In this document: positions 30,266 to 39,635 of the stretch, one piece after another | Position numbering within the stretch: position 1 is the stretch's first letter | How the letters are laid out: each line of letters opens with the position of its first letter | NCBI GenBank assembly: GCA_030037645.1 | Contig: JASHQI010000282.1 | Coordinates: forward strand, 1 to 64,000 | Direction of reading: 5' to 3' | Source of the DNA: Xanthobacteraceae bacterium | Lineage (GTDB): Bacteria; Pseudomonadota; Alphaproteobacteria; Rhizobiales; Xanthobacteraceae | Length of the DNA: 64,000 bases | Position numbers and translations under genes: made by a program | The notes under the pieces: model-generated | Seen by the model: only the letters and a program-made list of their open reading frames with translations | Databases searched by the model: none | Told to the model about the DNA's origin: nothing

Positions 30266-31219
30266 ATGAAGACTTTGACGCTGGAAACGACCGCCCCGTT
30301 TCAGGGGTTGGCCGAACTCGTGGCCTACAACGAAGGCCTGTTCGCGAAAGAGGGCATCGAGATCAAATGGGCCGACCGTGAGAAGGGAGTCGACAAGACC
30401 CCTCAGCTCGATATGACCGACGTTACGGGCAAGGGCGTTAACCGCTTCGCCAGCCACGGCAAACTGCTCGAAGAGGGCAAAGCCGACCTCTACAACGCCT
30501 GCGAATGGGGCAACTACTGCCGCGTCGAGGGCACCAAGGTCAAAAGCCGCCAGATTGGCCGCCGCTCCATCGTGACCTTCGCGGCACTGGTGGTGCGTGG
30601 CGATTCGCCAGTGCAGACGCCGCAGCAATTTGCCGGCCGGCAGATCGGCGTACCATTCTTCTTCGGCACCCATTATCTGACGCTGCAGATGCTGGAAGGC
30701 TTTGTGCCGCGCGATCAGATCAAGCTCGGCCGCGTCCCTAATGGCTCGCCGTACCGTTTCAATCTGCTCATGACCGGCCAGATCGAGGCGACGACGCTGA
30801 CCGAGCCGTATATTTCGCTCGCCGAGAAAAAGGGCTGCCGCCTCGTCATATCGGCCTTCCATCACGGCACCGAGGTCGCGTCTGACCGGGTCGATGCCGA
30901 GACCTACAGCGCATTCAATCGCGCCGTGCGCGAAGCGGTGCGCCGCATCAACGTCAACAAGCGCGCCTATCTGCACTACTTCATCGACTATTACAAAGCG
31001 AAGGATCCGGAGATCTCTAGACTGACCATCGACGATTTGCGCGAAAGCCGCATCTACCTGGTCGATCCGGCGCCGATCCCGGCCGACGAATTGCAGCGCA
31101 CTTATGATTGGATGAGGAGCTGGGGCTTCCTTGATGAGACCCCGTCACCTCTCGACTTGGTCAATGCGAACGTGCAGCAGCACGGCTATGCCGGTTCGCG
31201 GCAGGCTGCCACTCACTAA
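30266..31219 (+). CDS. NMT1/SBP-fold protein without apparent signal peptide
   Basis: Start MKTLTLETTAPFQGLAELVAYNEGLFAKEGIEIKW at 30266; AGRQIGVPFFFGTHYLTLQMLE; no hydrophobic leader. Confidence 0.75.
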   Translation: MKTLTLETTAPFQGLAELVAYNEGLFAKEGIEIKWADREKGVDKTPQLDMTDVTGKGVNRFASHGKLLEEGKADLYNACEWGNYCRVEGTKVKSRQIGRRSIVTFAALVVRGDSPVQTPQQFAGRQIGVPFFFGTHYLTLQMLEGFVPRDQIKLGRVPNGSPYRFNLLMTGQIEATTLTEPYISLAEKKGCRLVISAFHHGTEVASDRVDAETYSAFNRAVREAVRRINVNKRAYLHYFIDYYKAKDPEISRLTIDDLRESRIYLVDPAPIPADELQRTYDWMRSWGFLDETPSPLDLVNANVQQHGYAGSRQAATH

Positions 31220-31396
31220 CCAAATCGATGTCGTCGGCCCGGCGCCCGTCTGGAACTCCAGGCGGGCGCCTGCCGTTTCGGGAAAAGGCGTTCAGCCCCG
31301 AAGTGGTGGGAACGATGACAATCTCCTGCGAAGCAATCCAAATGAGCCGCCAGGGATTTGGATTGTCCTGTCCGCGATCTTGGTAATGACAGCCGC

Positions 31397-31852
31397 TCAC
31401 GGCTTGACGTAACTGTAACCCTGCTCCTCGAGTTGCATGATTCGCACCACGCCGGAGGGCACGATGGTTGCTTGTGGCACGATCGGAATGGGATGGCCCT
31501 CGCGCCTTTCCATGGCTTGTTTGGTGTTGTTGCAGGCGGAAAAAACAATGTTCGAAGGGAAACTGACCTCCTTCAGCTGCTTGATGCGGTCTTTGACCGG
31601 CGAGGTGTCTTGCCGCAGCATATTCAGCCCCGGTCCATAGGCGACGCTCTCAACGTCGACGTCTTCGTTCTTGCCGCGATAATAGTCGAGCACATTTCGT
31701 GCGTTATTGAGTGCAAGATTCATGATCGCTGGATCGTTCTGATCGACTTGGATCACGATGCGATGCGGCTTGCCAGTTTGCGCGGCCGCACCGGTGGCGG
31801 CCGTGAGGCTCGCGGCAATAGTAACCAACAACAATCGTAAAATCCGTGTCAT
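31397..31852 (-). CDS. Exported DsrE-family protein
   Basis: Signal peptide MTRILRLLLVTIAASLTAATGAAAQ then HRIVIQVDQNDPAIMNLALNNARNVLDYYRGKNEDVDVESVAYGPGLNML; CNNTKQAM. Confidence 0.8.
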   Translation of the reverse strand: MTRILRLLLVTIAASLTAATGAAAQTGKPHRIVIQVDQNDPAIMNLALNNARNVLDYYRGKNEDVDVESVAYGPGLNMLRQDTSPVKDRIKQLKEVSFPSNIVFSACNNTKQAMERREGHPIPIVPQATIVPSGVVRIMQLEEQGYSYVKP

Positions 31853-31909
31853 CGTGTTCTCATCCGTTAGGGCGAGGAAAAGAGCGGCTGTCAGGTGCAC
31901 CGTATCGCG

Positions 31910-33652
31910 TCAGCCATCCTCGGCGAGGCCGGGGTTATTGGCTACGCCTTTAAGAGCGACGCGATTGCGGCGTTTGAGCGTGACGATTACGCGATCGGCC
32001 AAATATTTGCCGACGACTGCGGTGACCGGTTTACCGGATTGCTGGTTGACCGAGGCCCAGCCGGCGACCCGATAGCTCTTGTCGACTTCGACCGGGCGGC
32101 CATCATCGAGCGTCATATCCGAAATCCGCTTTCCCATGACTTCGTTCGGCGCGCAGGCATAGTCCATGCCGCCGACGCGCACCATGTCGCCGCCCTGTTG
32201 GTAATACGGATCGGGATTGAACAGGTTGTCGGCCACGTCTTCCATGACCGCCTTGAGATCGCTGCCCTTCATGTCCTGCACGTAGGTCTCAGGATAAGTG
32301 ATCGCCATTTGCGCCATCAAATCGCTCTCCGTGATCGGCTGACCGCCAAGCAGCGTGGTGCCCCAGCGAAACCCTGGCGACAGCGCGATTTGCGCGTCCA
32401 ACTCCTGGCGTAGCGCGTCGCAGATCATCTGATCCGTCGGGCCGGTGAAATTGCCGCGCCGGTAGAGCAATTGTTCGGAAATCACTGTTTGCTTCGATGG
32501 GGCGTCACCAAGCGGCTCGCGATGGCGCGCGATGAGCGCCAGCATTTTGTCGTCCGGCTTGAGCAGATCCGCAAAGACGGGAACGAGGTGATAGCGAAAG
32601 TCCTCGATTGCGCTTTTGCCGACATCGAGATCGAGTACGGCAAGGAATTTTCCGTTCGATCCGGCATTGGTGACCACGGTCTTGCCGCCGGCATTGGCGA
32701 CCACGATCGGGTGCGGCACGGCGTCGTGGGTGTGGCCGCCAAGGATGACGTCGATGCCGGTGACACGACCGGCGAGCTTGAGGTCGACATCCATGCCGTT
32801 GTGCGACAGCAGCACGACGGCGTCGGCATGTTGCGCGCTGCGCAAATCATCGACGAGTTTCTGCAATTCTTGTTCGCGGATGCCGAAGGTCCAATCCGGC
32901 GTGAAGCGCTTCGGATGAGCGATCGGCACGTAGGGAAACGCCTGACCGACAACCGCAACGCGCCTGCCGCCAACGCCTTTAATACTCGCCGGCTTGAAAA
33001 CGCGGCCGGATGCCGGATCGAAGGCGGCTGCGTTGTTGAATGCAGCCTCATCTGTCAAAAAGACATTCTGGGCCAGAAATTCGCCTTTGAACTCTCTGAG
33101 ATTTTGCCGCAAACGCTGTTCGCCGTAGGTGAACTCCCAGTGTCCGGTCGAGAGCTCGATACCGAGACCATTGGCGGCCTCGACCATGTTCGCGCCAGCC
33201 GTCGCATTGGCCTGGCCGGTGCCCTGCCACATGTCGCCGCCGTCGAGCAAAAGCGAATTTCCTGGCCCGGCATCGCTGCGTAGCCGATCGATCAGTGTTT
33301 TCAGATGGGCAAAGCCACCCATACGACCGTAGCGATGTGCGGCTTCCTGAAAGTCGAGGAAGGTGAACGCGTGGGCGCTGCGGGTGCCGGGCGCGATACC
33401 GAAACGTTCCAGGAAGGTGCGGCCGACCAGATGTGGCGGTTGTCCGCGCATGGTGCCGACGCCAATATTGACGCTCGGCTCGCGAAAATACACCGGCTCA
33501 AGCTGGGCGTGCGTGTCGGTCAGATGCAGCACGCGGACGTTGCCGAAACGGCCGATGTCGTAAAGATCGTCGTCGGCCGCAAGCGCAACGCGCGGCATGA
33601 CGCCGGATGCCGCCGCCACGCCAAGCCATCGGATGAAATTGCGGCGATCCAA
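31910..33652 (-). CDS. soxB: Thiosulfohydrolase SoxB
   Basis: RRNFIRWLGVAAASG Tat-type leader; VRVLHLTDTHAQLEPVYFREPSVNIG; LLLDGGDMWQGTGQAN; VILGGHTHDAVPHP. Confidence 0.95.
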   Translation of the reverse strand: MDRRNFIRWLGVAAASGVMPRVALAADDDLYDIGRFGNVRVLHLTDTHAQLEPVYFREPSVNIGVGTMRGQPPHLVGRTFLERFGIAPGTRSAHAFTFLDFQEAAHRYGRMGGFAHLKTLIDRLRSDAGPGNSLLLDGGDMWQGTGQANATAGANMVEAANGLGIELSTGHWEFTYGEQRLRQNLREFKGEFLAQNVFLTDEAAFNNAAAFDPASGRVFKPASIKGVGGRRVAVVGQAFPYVPIAHPKRFTPDWTFGIREQELQKLVDDLRSAQHADAVVLLSHNGMDVDLKLAGRVTGIDVILGGHTHDAVPHPIVVANAGGKTVVTNAGSNGKFLAVLDLDVGKSAIEDFRYHLVPVFADLLKPDDKMLALIARHREPLGDAPSKQTVISEQLLYRRGNFTGPTDQMICDALRQELDAQIALSPGFRWGTTLLGGQPITESDLMAQMAITYPETYVQDMKGSDLKAVMEDVADNLFNPDPYYQQGGDMVRVGGMDYACAPNEVMGKRISDMTLDDGRPVEVDKSYRVAGWASVNQQSGKPVTAVVGKYLADRVIVTLKRRNRVALKGVANNPGLAEDG

Positions 33653-33799
33653 CCGGAACTCCTAATCCGTCATTCCGGGACGCGGCCGCAGTCTGTGGGC
33701 CCGGAAGCAACAATCACGAAAGCTCAGGTTCGTGATATCGGTGTCATTACTACCACGATCGTGGTGACAAATGCGGCCGCCGTGGCTCCCGCATGACGA

Positions 33800-34132
33800 C
33801 TAATGAATAACCGCGGCACGCCAAGCGATTTCCTGCTCCCTCGCCTGCGCGATTGATGCCTTCGCCAACGCTTCGGCCTGTCTGGCATCGTCGACGGCGG
33901 TGTCGAAATCGCCGGCCGCCGCCGCTTTCTTTGCAGCGGTCAGTGTTTCTTCCGTGGTCGTCCATTGATTCTTGAGTGCGCCGGCGTCGTTCTCGGCCGC
34001 TTCTGCCGCATTCAAAGCCGCCTTGAAATCGGCGTTGGTGCTCGCCGCCGTGGCTGCAGTCGCTGCTACCAGCCAGATCAAACCCGTCATGGAAAACAGC
34101 AAGCGCAAACGCATCTCCCTCTCCGGCGTCAC
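33800..34132 (-). CDS. soxK: Small exported SoxK-like (SoxXA-binding) protein
   Basis: ~110 aa, signal peptide, repeating Ala-rich helix AAEAAENDAGALKNQWTTTEETLTAAKKAAAAGDFDTAVDDARQAEALAKASIAQA; 4-bp overlap with soxA. Confidence 0.6.
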   Translation of the reverse strand: MTPEREMRLRLLFSMTGLIWLVAATAATAASTNADFKAALNAAEAAENDAGALKNQWTTTEETLTAAKKAAAAGDFDTAVDDARQAEALAKASIAQAREQEIAWRAAVIH

Positions 34133-34971
34133 GGTCGAGTACCGGGGCCGGCGATCGGCAGGCCGTTGCTCATGTAAGACAGATAATATTCGACATCGCG
34201 ATAAAGCTCGTCTTGGGGCGGGAGCGGCACGCCGCGCACTTGGCTATTGCAGGTGACAAACCGGCGGCTGATCGTACCCATGCCGTTCCATTCCGAGCGA
34301 TAAATCGGCATGGCGGCGAGAATGCCAAGTGCCGGGGCCAGCATCTCGGTGCGGATATGTTCGCCGGCGCTCTGCACATGACAACTCGCGCAAGAGAAAT
34401 TGAGCTGGCCGCGCCGCGTATAAAAATATTCCTCGCCCTTCTCGTAGGCTGCGAGCGCCCGCGGGTCGTTCGGGATTTTGATATCGAATGGTTTACCGCG
34501 CGAGGTGAAGGCCATGTAGGCCGTGAGCGAAGCCATCTCGTCCTTGACGTAGGAATAAGGCGCTTCGCCGTTGGCCTCGCGGCATTGGTTGAGCGCAAGT
34601 TCAAGCGTGATGACCTGGCCGCTTTTCTCATCGAAATACGGATAGTTCTGGCGGATGCCGATGCCCTTGTTGGGAAAGCAGTCGCCGTAAGTCTTGCCGT
34701 TCTTGAACGGCTTCGCGAACATCTGCTTGCCGCGATCTATTGCAAAATCGTAGGGGGGGAATTGATCGATCTCCAGCCACTGTTTGCGTAGGCCGGCATC
34801 CATCGAATAGGGACCGTTGACGAAATCGTTCAACGGCACGTTCGGAAACTTTTTCGTGAAGTAATCGCGGAACGCCTTGAAATCGGCCTGGGGGTTGACG
34901 GCGTCGGCTGCAGTAACGGGCCGGATCAAGGCGAAGACGAAGATCGCCATTAACGACATTGCGCGAAGCAT
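34129..34971 (-). CDS. soxA: Sulfur oxidation cytochrome SoxA
   Basis: GDCFPNKGIGIRQNYPYFD; LNFSCASCHVQSAGEHIR; RRFVTCNSQVRGVPLPPQDELYRDVEYYLSYMSNGL. Confidence 0.93.
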   Translation of the reverse strand: MLRAMSLMAIFVFALIRPVTAADAVNPQADFKAFRDYFTKKFPNVPLNDFVNGPYSMDAGLRKQWLEIDQFPPYDFAIDRGKQMFAKPFKNGKTYGDCFPNKGIGIRQNYPYFDEKSGQVITLELALNQCREANGEAPYSYVKDEMASLTAYMAFTSRGKPFDIKIPNDPRALAAYEKGEEYFYTRRGQLNFSCASCHVQSAGEHIRTEMLAPALGILAAMPIYRSEWNGMGTISRRFVTCNSQVRGVPLPPQDELYRDVEYYLSYMSNGLPIAGPGTRP

Positions 34972-34993
34972 CCGCGTCTTCTCCTGGGCCGCG

Positions 34994-35356
34994 CTATCGC
35001 GTGTAAAGAAAATCGATGATGGACTCGATTTCCTGTCTGGTCAAAATCAAGTTGCGTCCGAACGGCGGCATCACCGTAAGCGGATTTCGCTTGGTCTCGT
35101 CGAAGATGATGGCTGCCAATTGCTTGCGATCGGGGAATCGCTGTTTCATGTTGTTGAGTGCGGGGCCGACATTGCCGGGGGCGTCGCCGCCCGTGATGAC
35201 GTGACAGGTCAGGCAATTGCCCTTGCTGCGGTCGAACGCGAGTGCTTGGCCGGCTGGCGCCGGCGTTTGTGCCAGGGCGGCACTGATTGCGAAAACCGGC
35301 AAACCGACCGCGAGTGCAACCAGCCACAGCATTGCCTGGGCGGTTTTGCAATTCAT
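34994..35356 (-). CDS. soxX: Sulfur oxidation cytochrome SoxX
   Basis: Signal peptide; FDRSKGNCLTCHVITGGDAPGNVGPALNNMKQRFPDRKQLAAIIFDETKRNPLTVMPPFGRNLILTRQEIESIIDFLYT. Confidence 0.92.
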   Translation of the reverse strand: MNCKTAQAMLWLVALAVGLPVFAISAALAQTPAPAGQALAFDRSKGNCLTCHVITGGDAPGNVGPALNNMKQRFPDRKQLAAIIFDETKRNPLTVMPPFGRNLILTRQEIESIIDFLYTR

Positions 35357-35418
35357 CGCCGAGTCATAGGGGCCGTGGCCGCCGAGGGCAACAGACATTG
35401 CTGCCGCACGTCGTTAAT

Positions 35419-35859
35419 ATGAAAACGATGGTTTGGCGGAACAGAATTGGGATGCCGCTTGCGGCGGCGCTCATCGTCGGAAACCTGTCGACCGACGCCG
35501 CGGTCCATCGTGCGCTGGCGGAAGGTTCGCTCGCCACGGTGCACGAAATATATGCGACATTGCGTGCGTGCTGGGTCCCGCCTGAACAGGCGACGCAAGG
35601 CAGGGTCCAAGTAACCGTACGCTTGAGTTTCAAGCGTGACGGTGAGGTCCTCGGACGCCCACTGATCGTCTACGAGAACCCCGATATGTCCGATGCGGCA
35701 CGCCGGGCCGTGCAGGCGGCGGTTGCGTCGACATTACAGCGCTGTAACCCATTGCCATTAAGCGCCGCGCTCGGCGATATCATCGCCGGGCACCCGATCA
35801 ATGTCAGATTGGGCGAAGGCTGGCGGCACAAGGGTACGGCAAAAGGGCATTCACACTGA
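35419..35859 (+). CDS. Small exported protein with TonB-C-like region
   Basis: Start MKTMVWRNR at 35419; VQVTVRLSFKRDGEVLGRPLIVYENPDMSDAARRAVQAAVASTLQRCNPLPL. Confidence 0.55.
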   Translation: MKTMVWRNRIGMPLAAALIVGNLSTDAAVHRALAEGSLATVHEIYATLRACWVPPEQATQGRVQVTVRLSFKRDGEVLGRPLIVYENPDMSDAARRAVQAAVASTLQRCNPLPLSAALGDIIAGHPINVRLGEGWRHKGTAKGHSH

Positions 35860-36037
35860 GTTGGATCGCCGCAGGTGCGCCCTTCGACCCCCCGATCGCA
35901 TTGTCGGCGCGGGCTCGGCTCGTTTCACCGAATTAATGTTTCAGAGAATTAATGTCTTCTCCAGGACCTCGTAAGTCGGATTGCGCATTTCTATTGCGAA
36001 GGTCCGCTGGGCCGCTTCCATGGATGGAGAAATGATC

Positions 36038-37600
36038 ATGAATTCGAACAACAGATCGGAACAGACGCCACGTCGGTTTTTCACGGCCCGGCGCCTCGTC
36101 CTGTTGGCGTCGGTCGCCGGACTTGGCGCGGTCGTTCTACTCGCCGGCCCGGGCGGCTATAGGCCGAACTTGCCACCTTGGACGTCGTCCGCGAACGCAG
36201 CCGATTCCGTGAGCGGCTCGACGATGTCGCATCCCGCGGGCTTCGCCGACCTTGTCGCCAAAGTGAAACCCGCCGTCATCTCGGTCCGTGTGAAGATCCC
36301 CGCCTCGGACGAGCCGGCCTTTATGCAGCAGAACAGTGATAACGGGAACATCCCGTTCGAGCCAGGCTCGCCGCTCTACAAGTTTTTCCAGCAGTTTGGT
36401 CAGAACTTCGGCCAACAATTGCCGGGCAATTCGCAACAGCATGAGACGATCGTCGGCGAAGGGTCCGGCTTCTTCATTTCGCCCGATGGCTATGCGGTCA
36501 CCAACAACCATGTTGTCGATCACGCCAAATCCGTTCAAGTCACTACCGACAACGGCAAGATCTACACGGCTAAGGTGGTCGGCACCGATCCGAAAACCGA
36601 TCTGGCCGTCATCAAAGTCGACGGCAAGAACGATTTCCCCTATGTCAAGTTCGCCCAGAACACGCCGCAAGTTGGTGACTGGGTGATTGCCGTCGGCAAC
36701 CCATTCGGGCTTGGCGGCACCGTCACGGCGGGCATCGTTTCGGCTCGCGGCCGCGACATCGGCGCTGGGCCGTATGACGATTACATCCAGATCGATGCGC
36801 CGATCAATAAGGGCAATTCCGGCGGACCGGCGTTCGACGTCAATGGCAACGTGATCGGTGTCAATACCGCGATCTATTCGCCCTCCGGCGGTTCCGTCGG
36901 CATCGGCTTCGATATTCCGTCCGATACCGTGAGGACGGTCGTGGCGCAGCTCGAGAAAACCGGCCGCGTCACGCGCGGCTGGCTCGGCGTGCAGATCCAG
37001 CCGGTGACCGCGGGCATTGCCGATAGTCTGGGTTTGAAGAAGGCCGAAGGCGCCCTGGTCGACCAGCCCCAAGACGGTAGCCCTGCGGCCAAGGCTGGCA
37101 TCAAGTCGGGGGACGTCATCACGGCGGTCAACGGCGCGCCCGTGAAGGATGCCCGCGAACTCGCCCGCACCATCGGCACGATGGCGCCAGACAGCTCGGT
37201 CAAGCTCGACATTCTGCGCAATGGCCAAACCAAGACGGTGGATTTGACCCTGGGCACAATGCCGAATGATCAGCAGGTCGCCCAAGCCGATACGGAGCAT
37301 AGCCAGCAGACGACCGGCGTGCCGCATCTCGGTCTCACGGTCGCGCCCGCCAGCGATGTTTCCGGCGCAGGCGGCAGGGGCGTCGTGGTCACCGCAGTGG
37401 ATCCGGACGGACCGGCGGCCGAGCAGGGCTTCCAGACCGGCAACGTTATCCTCGATGTCGGCGGCAAGGCCGTGGCCAATGCCGGCGACGTGCGCAATGC
37501 GCTGACGGAGGCCAAAGCCCAAGGCAAGCATGAGATTCTTATGCGCGTGAAAATGGGCGATGCGACTAGATTCGTAGCGCTGCCCCTGGGCAAGGCCTAA
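36038..37600 (+). CDS. Do/HtrA-family serine endopeptidase with two PDZ domains
   Basis: VGEGSGFFISPDGYAVTNNHVV; TDLAVIKVDG; QIDAPINKGNSGGPAFDVNGNVIGVNTAI; two PDZ-like repeats. Confidence 0.95.
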   Translation: MNSNNRSEQTPRRFFTARRLVLLASVAGLGAVVLLAGPGGYRPNLPPWTSSANAADSVSGSTMSHPAGFADLVAKVKPAVISVRVKIPASDEPAFMQQNSDNGNIPFEPGSPLYKFFQQFGQNFGQQLPGNSQQHETIVGEGSGFFISPDGYAVTNNHVVDHAKSVQVTTDNGKIYTAKVVGTDPKTDLAVIKVDGKNDFPYVKFAQNTPQVGDWVIAVGNPFGLGGTVTAGIVSARGRDIGAGPYDDYIQIDAPINKGNSGGPAFDVNGNVIGVNTAIYSPSGGSVGIGFDIPSDTVRTVVAQLEKTGRVTRGWLGVQIQPVTAGIADSLGLKKAEGALVDQPQDGSPAAKAGIKSGDVITAVNGAPVKDARELARTIGTMAPDSSVKLDILRNGQTKTVDLTLGTMPNDQQVAQADTEHSQQTTGVPHLGLTVAPASDVSGAGGRGVVVTAVDPDGPAAEQGFQTGNVILDVGGKAVANAGDVRNALTEAKAQGKHEILMRVKMGDATRFVALPLGKA

Positions 37601-37639
37601 GGCGCATCGCTTCCCGCCCCACAAAACGCGCTTTCAGTA

Positions 37640-37667
37640 GAGGACGGGTTTGCAAACACCCGTCCTC
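37640..37667 (+). terminator. Hairpin terminator downstream of HtrA-like gene
   Basis: gaggacgggt (37640-37649) / 8-nt loop / acccgtcctc (37658-37667); no long T-run. Confidence 0.5.
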
Positions 37668-37690
37668 ATTCGCATTGACTGATAGGGGTG

Positions 37691-37999
37691 TCAGTGCGCG
37701 GTATGGATCAGCCTGGCGCTGTTGGCTCGCACGCATTGCCGTAGCGGTGAGTATGCCCGCTCGGCAGCAACATAAATTCCGAGCCCGTCCGCCAGGGCCT
37801 GTTCCGCCGCAGCGCGCGCCTCGGAAAAGGCCGTTACTTTTTCGCAAATCATGCGATGTGCCTCGGCCGCCGCTTGCGGTCCGCCGGTGGCGAAGAGCAT
37901 GAGCCGTGCCGAAACAACGGTCTGCGCCTCGCAGATAAACCGCGCTGCCTCGAGCCAGTTGCCCCAGACATCGCGCAAGTCGGAATCGGATCGACGCAT
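37691..37999 (-). CDS. Hypothetical protein (102 aa)
   Basis: ORF in otherwise unassigned interval; coding-like composition only. Confidence 0.4.
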   Translation of the reverse strand: MRRSDSDLRDVWGNWLEAARFICEAQTVVSARLMLFATGGPQAAAEAHRMICEKVTAFSEARAAAEQALADGLGIYVAAERAYSPLRQCVRANSARLIHTAH

Positions 38000-38177
38000 C
38001 CGATAAGCATCGCCTAAATTTTCTAAAATTGACGGCTCCGATCCATTAAGATTGTCGCAGTGTCATTAAGGCATGCAATTGCCGTGGTTTGGAAACCGGC
38101 GTACCAATGTGATCGCGGCGGGGCGACACGATTGTCCCGGGTGCATTTCCGCTTGGCACCCGCGAAGGATGAACGCA

Positions 38178-39194
38178 ATGCAGCGACGGAAGAGCCCCGA
38201 GGGAGCTAACGTCAAGTTTTTAACCGCAGCCGTTTTGGTTTCAATGCTGCTCGGCCCCGCCGCGCTACTGGCGCAGGGAGCGAGTTTTGTCGCACCAGGG
38301 CACGTTGAAGGGGCGGGTCCAACGCTTTCAATCGATACTGCCGCGACCGGCACCGTGAGTTCGGTTTTGGTACGGGAAGGAAGCCAAGTTCACGCCGGCC
38401 AGACTCTGGTCACGCTGAGCTGCAAGCCGCTCGAGGCCGAAGTTCGCGCGCGCCAAGCGCAGTTGGCCGCTGCGCAAGCGACCTTCGATAGGGTCAAGAA
38501 CGGCCCGCGCCCCGACGAAATCCGCGTTGGCGAAGCCGTGGTCGGTTACTCGCAGGCTCGCGCCGAGGAAGCCAAAAAGACACTCGATCGGACCGAGGCG
38601 TTGCAAGAGGGCGTCACCGTGACCGAGGCCCGTGTGCTCGAAGTCAAACGAGATTCGCGAATCGCCGACGCTCAGCTCGAGGAGGCGCGCGCGCGACTGT
38701 CCTTGTTGCGCGCCGGCTCGCGCGAGGAAGATATCCGGCAGTCGCAATCTTTGCGCGATGCCGCTGCCGCGGAGCTCGATACGACTCGTGCCCGTCTGGA
38801 TCAGTGCACGATCAAGGCGCCGGTTGACGGCATCGTGCTCGACGTTGTCGCTAATCCGGGCCAATATTTGAGCCTGGCCGTTCCGCAGCCGCTTCTGCAC
38901 ATGGTGCAGGATGATCCGCTCCGCGTGCGCGCCGACGTTGGTCTGCGCGACTTGGCAAACGTATGCCCCTCGCAAAACGCCACGGTCTCGGCAGAGGCAT
39001 TTCCCAATGCATCGATCCACGCCCAGGTGACTACAATCAGCCCGATGGTCGATAGGCGAAGCGATCCAGCGGAAGGTTCTGATCCTGACGCCAATGATTT
39101 CGTGCCGGTCGTCTTGAACCTGCAAAGCGGCTCGAAGCTGCCGATTGGCTTACCGGTCACGGTTCACTTTCAGCCGTGTGCGTCGAAGACGTAA
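38178..39194 (+). CDS. HlyD-family periplasmic adaptor protein
   Basis: Signal peptide; GTVSSVLVREGSQVHAGQTLVTLSCKPLEAEVRARQAQLAAAQATFDRVKNG; LDQCTIKAPVDGIVLDVVANPGQYL. Confidence 0.82.
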   Translation: MQRRKSPEGANVKFLTAAVLVSMLLGPAALLAQGASFVAPGHVEGAGPTLSIDTAATGTVSSVLVREGSQVHAGQTLVTLSCKPLEAEVRARQAQLAAAQATFDRVKNGPRPDEIRVGEAVVGYSQARAEEAKKTLDRTEALQEGVTVTEARVLEVKRDSRIADAQLEEARARLSLLRAGSREEDIRQSQSLRDAAAAELDTTRARLDQCTIKAPVDGIVLDVVANPGQYLSLAVPQPLLHMVQDDPLRVRADVGLRDLANVCPSQNATVSAEAFPNASIHAQVTTISPMVDRRSDPAEGSDPDANDFVPVVLNLQSGSKLPIGLPVTVHFQPCASKT

Positions 39195-39282
39195 TCGTCG
39201 TGCCCCATGAAGGCGGGACATCCAGTCCTCGCGAACGAATGCGACAAATGACCGGATTATCCGTCTGCGCGGATGATGACAG

Positions 39283-39627
39283 TCAATGATTTGCGCCTTG
39301 GTGCTGCTGCTGCGGCGCGCTGCTATTGGACAAATAAGTACCGAGATAATTGGTCACGGTGTCGACATCCTCCGGAAACAGCTCGGCACCCCGCGCGACC
39401 ATCGACATCACTGTCTTGTGCCATTGGTCGCGGCTCTGTCGCATGTTGACGAATCGGGATGCCGGATGGCAGGCACCGGCGCAGAGCTCGATGACGGCGA
39501 TCTTGCCGTCGCCGTCGGGAAGCTTCGCCACCGCCGGGTCGATCCGGCGTTGCGCCTCGGCGACGAGCGGCACCAAAGCAAGCGCTGCGAGCGAGAGGCC
39601 GACGGCGGCGATCCACGTCTTGATCAT
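39283..39627 (-). CDS. Small exported c-type-cytochrome-like protein with CX3CH motif
   Basis: MIKTWIAAVGLSLAALALVPLVAEAQ signal; GKIAVIELCAGACHPASRFVNMRQSRDQWHKTVMSMVARGAELFPEDVDTVTNYLGTYLS; internal start at 39627 of longer ORF. Confidence 0.75.
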   Translation of the reverse strand: MIKTWIAAVGLSLAALALVPLVAEAQRRIDPAVAKLPDGDGKIAVIELCAGACHPASRFVNMRQSRDQWHKTVMSMVARGAELFPEDVDTVTNYLGTYLSNSSAPQQQHQGANH

Positions 39628-39635
39628 TTGGACAC

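Noticed and set aside
36137-37624. 495-aa minus-strand ORF
   Set aside because: Antisense to HtrA-like gene with clear protease and PDZ motifs; no recognisable domain
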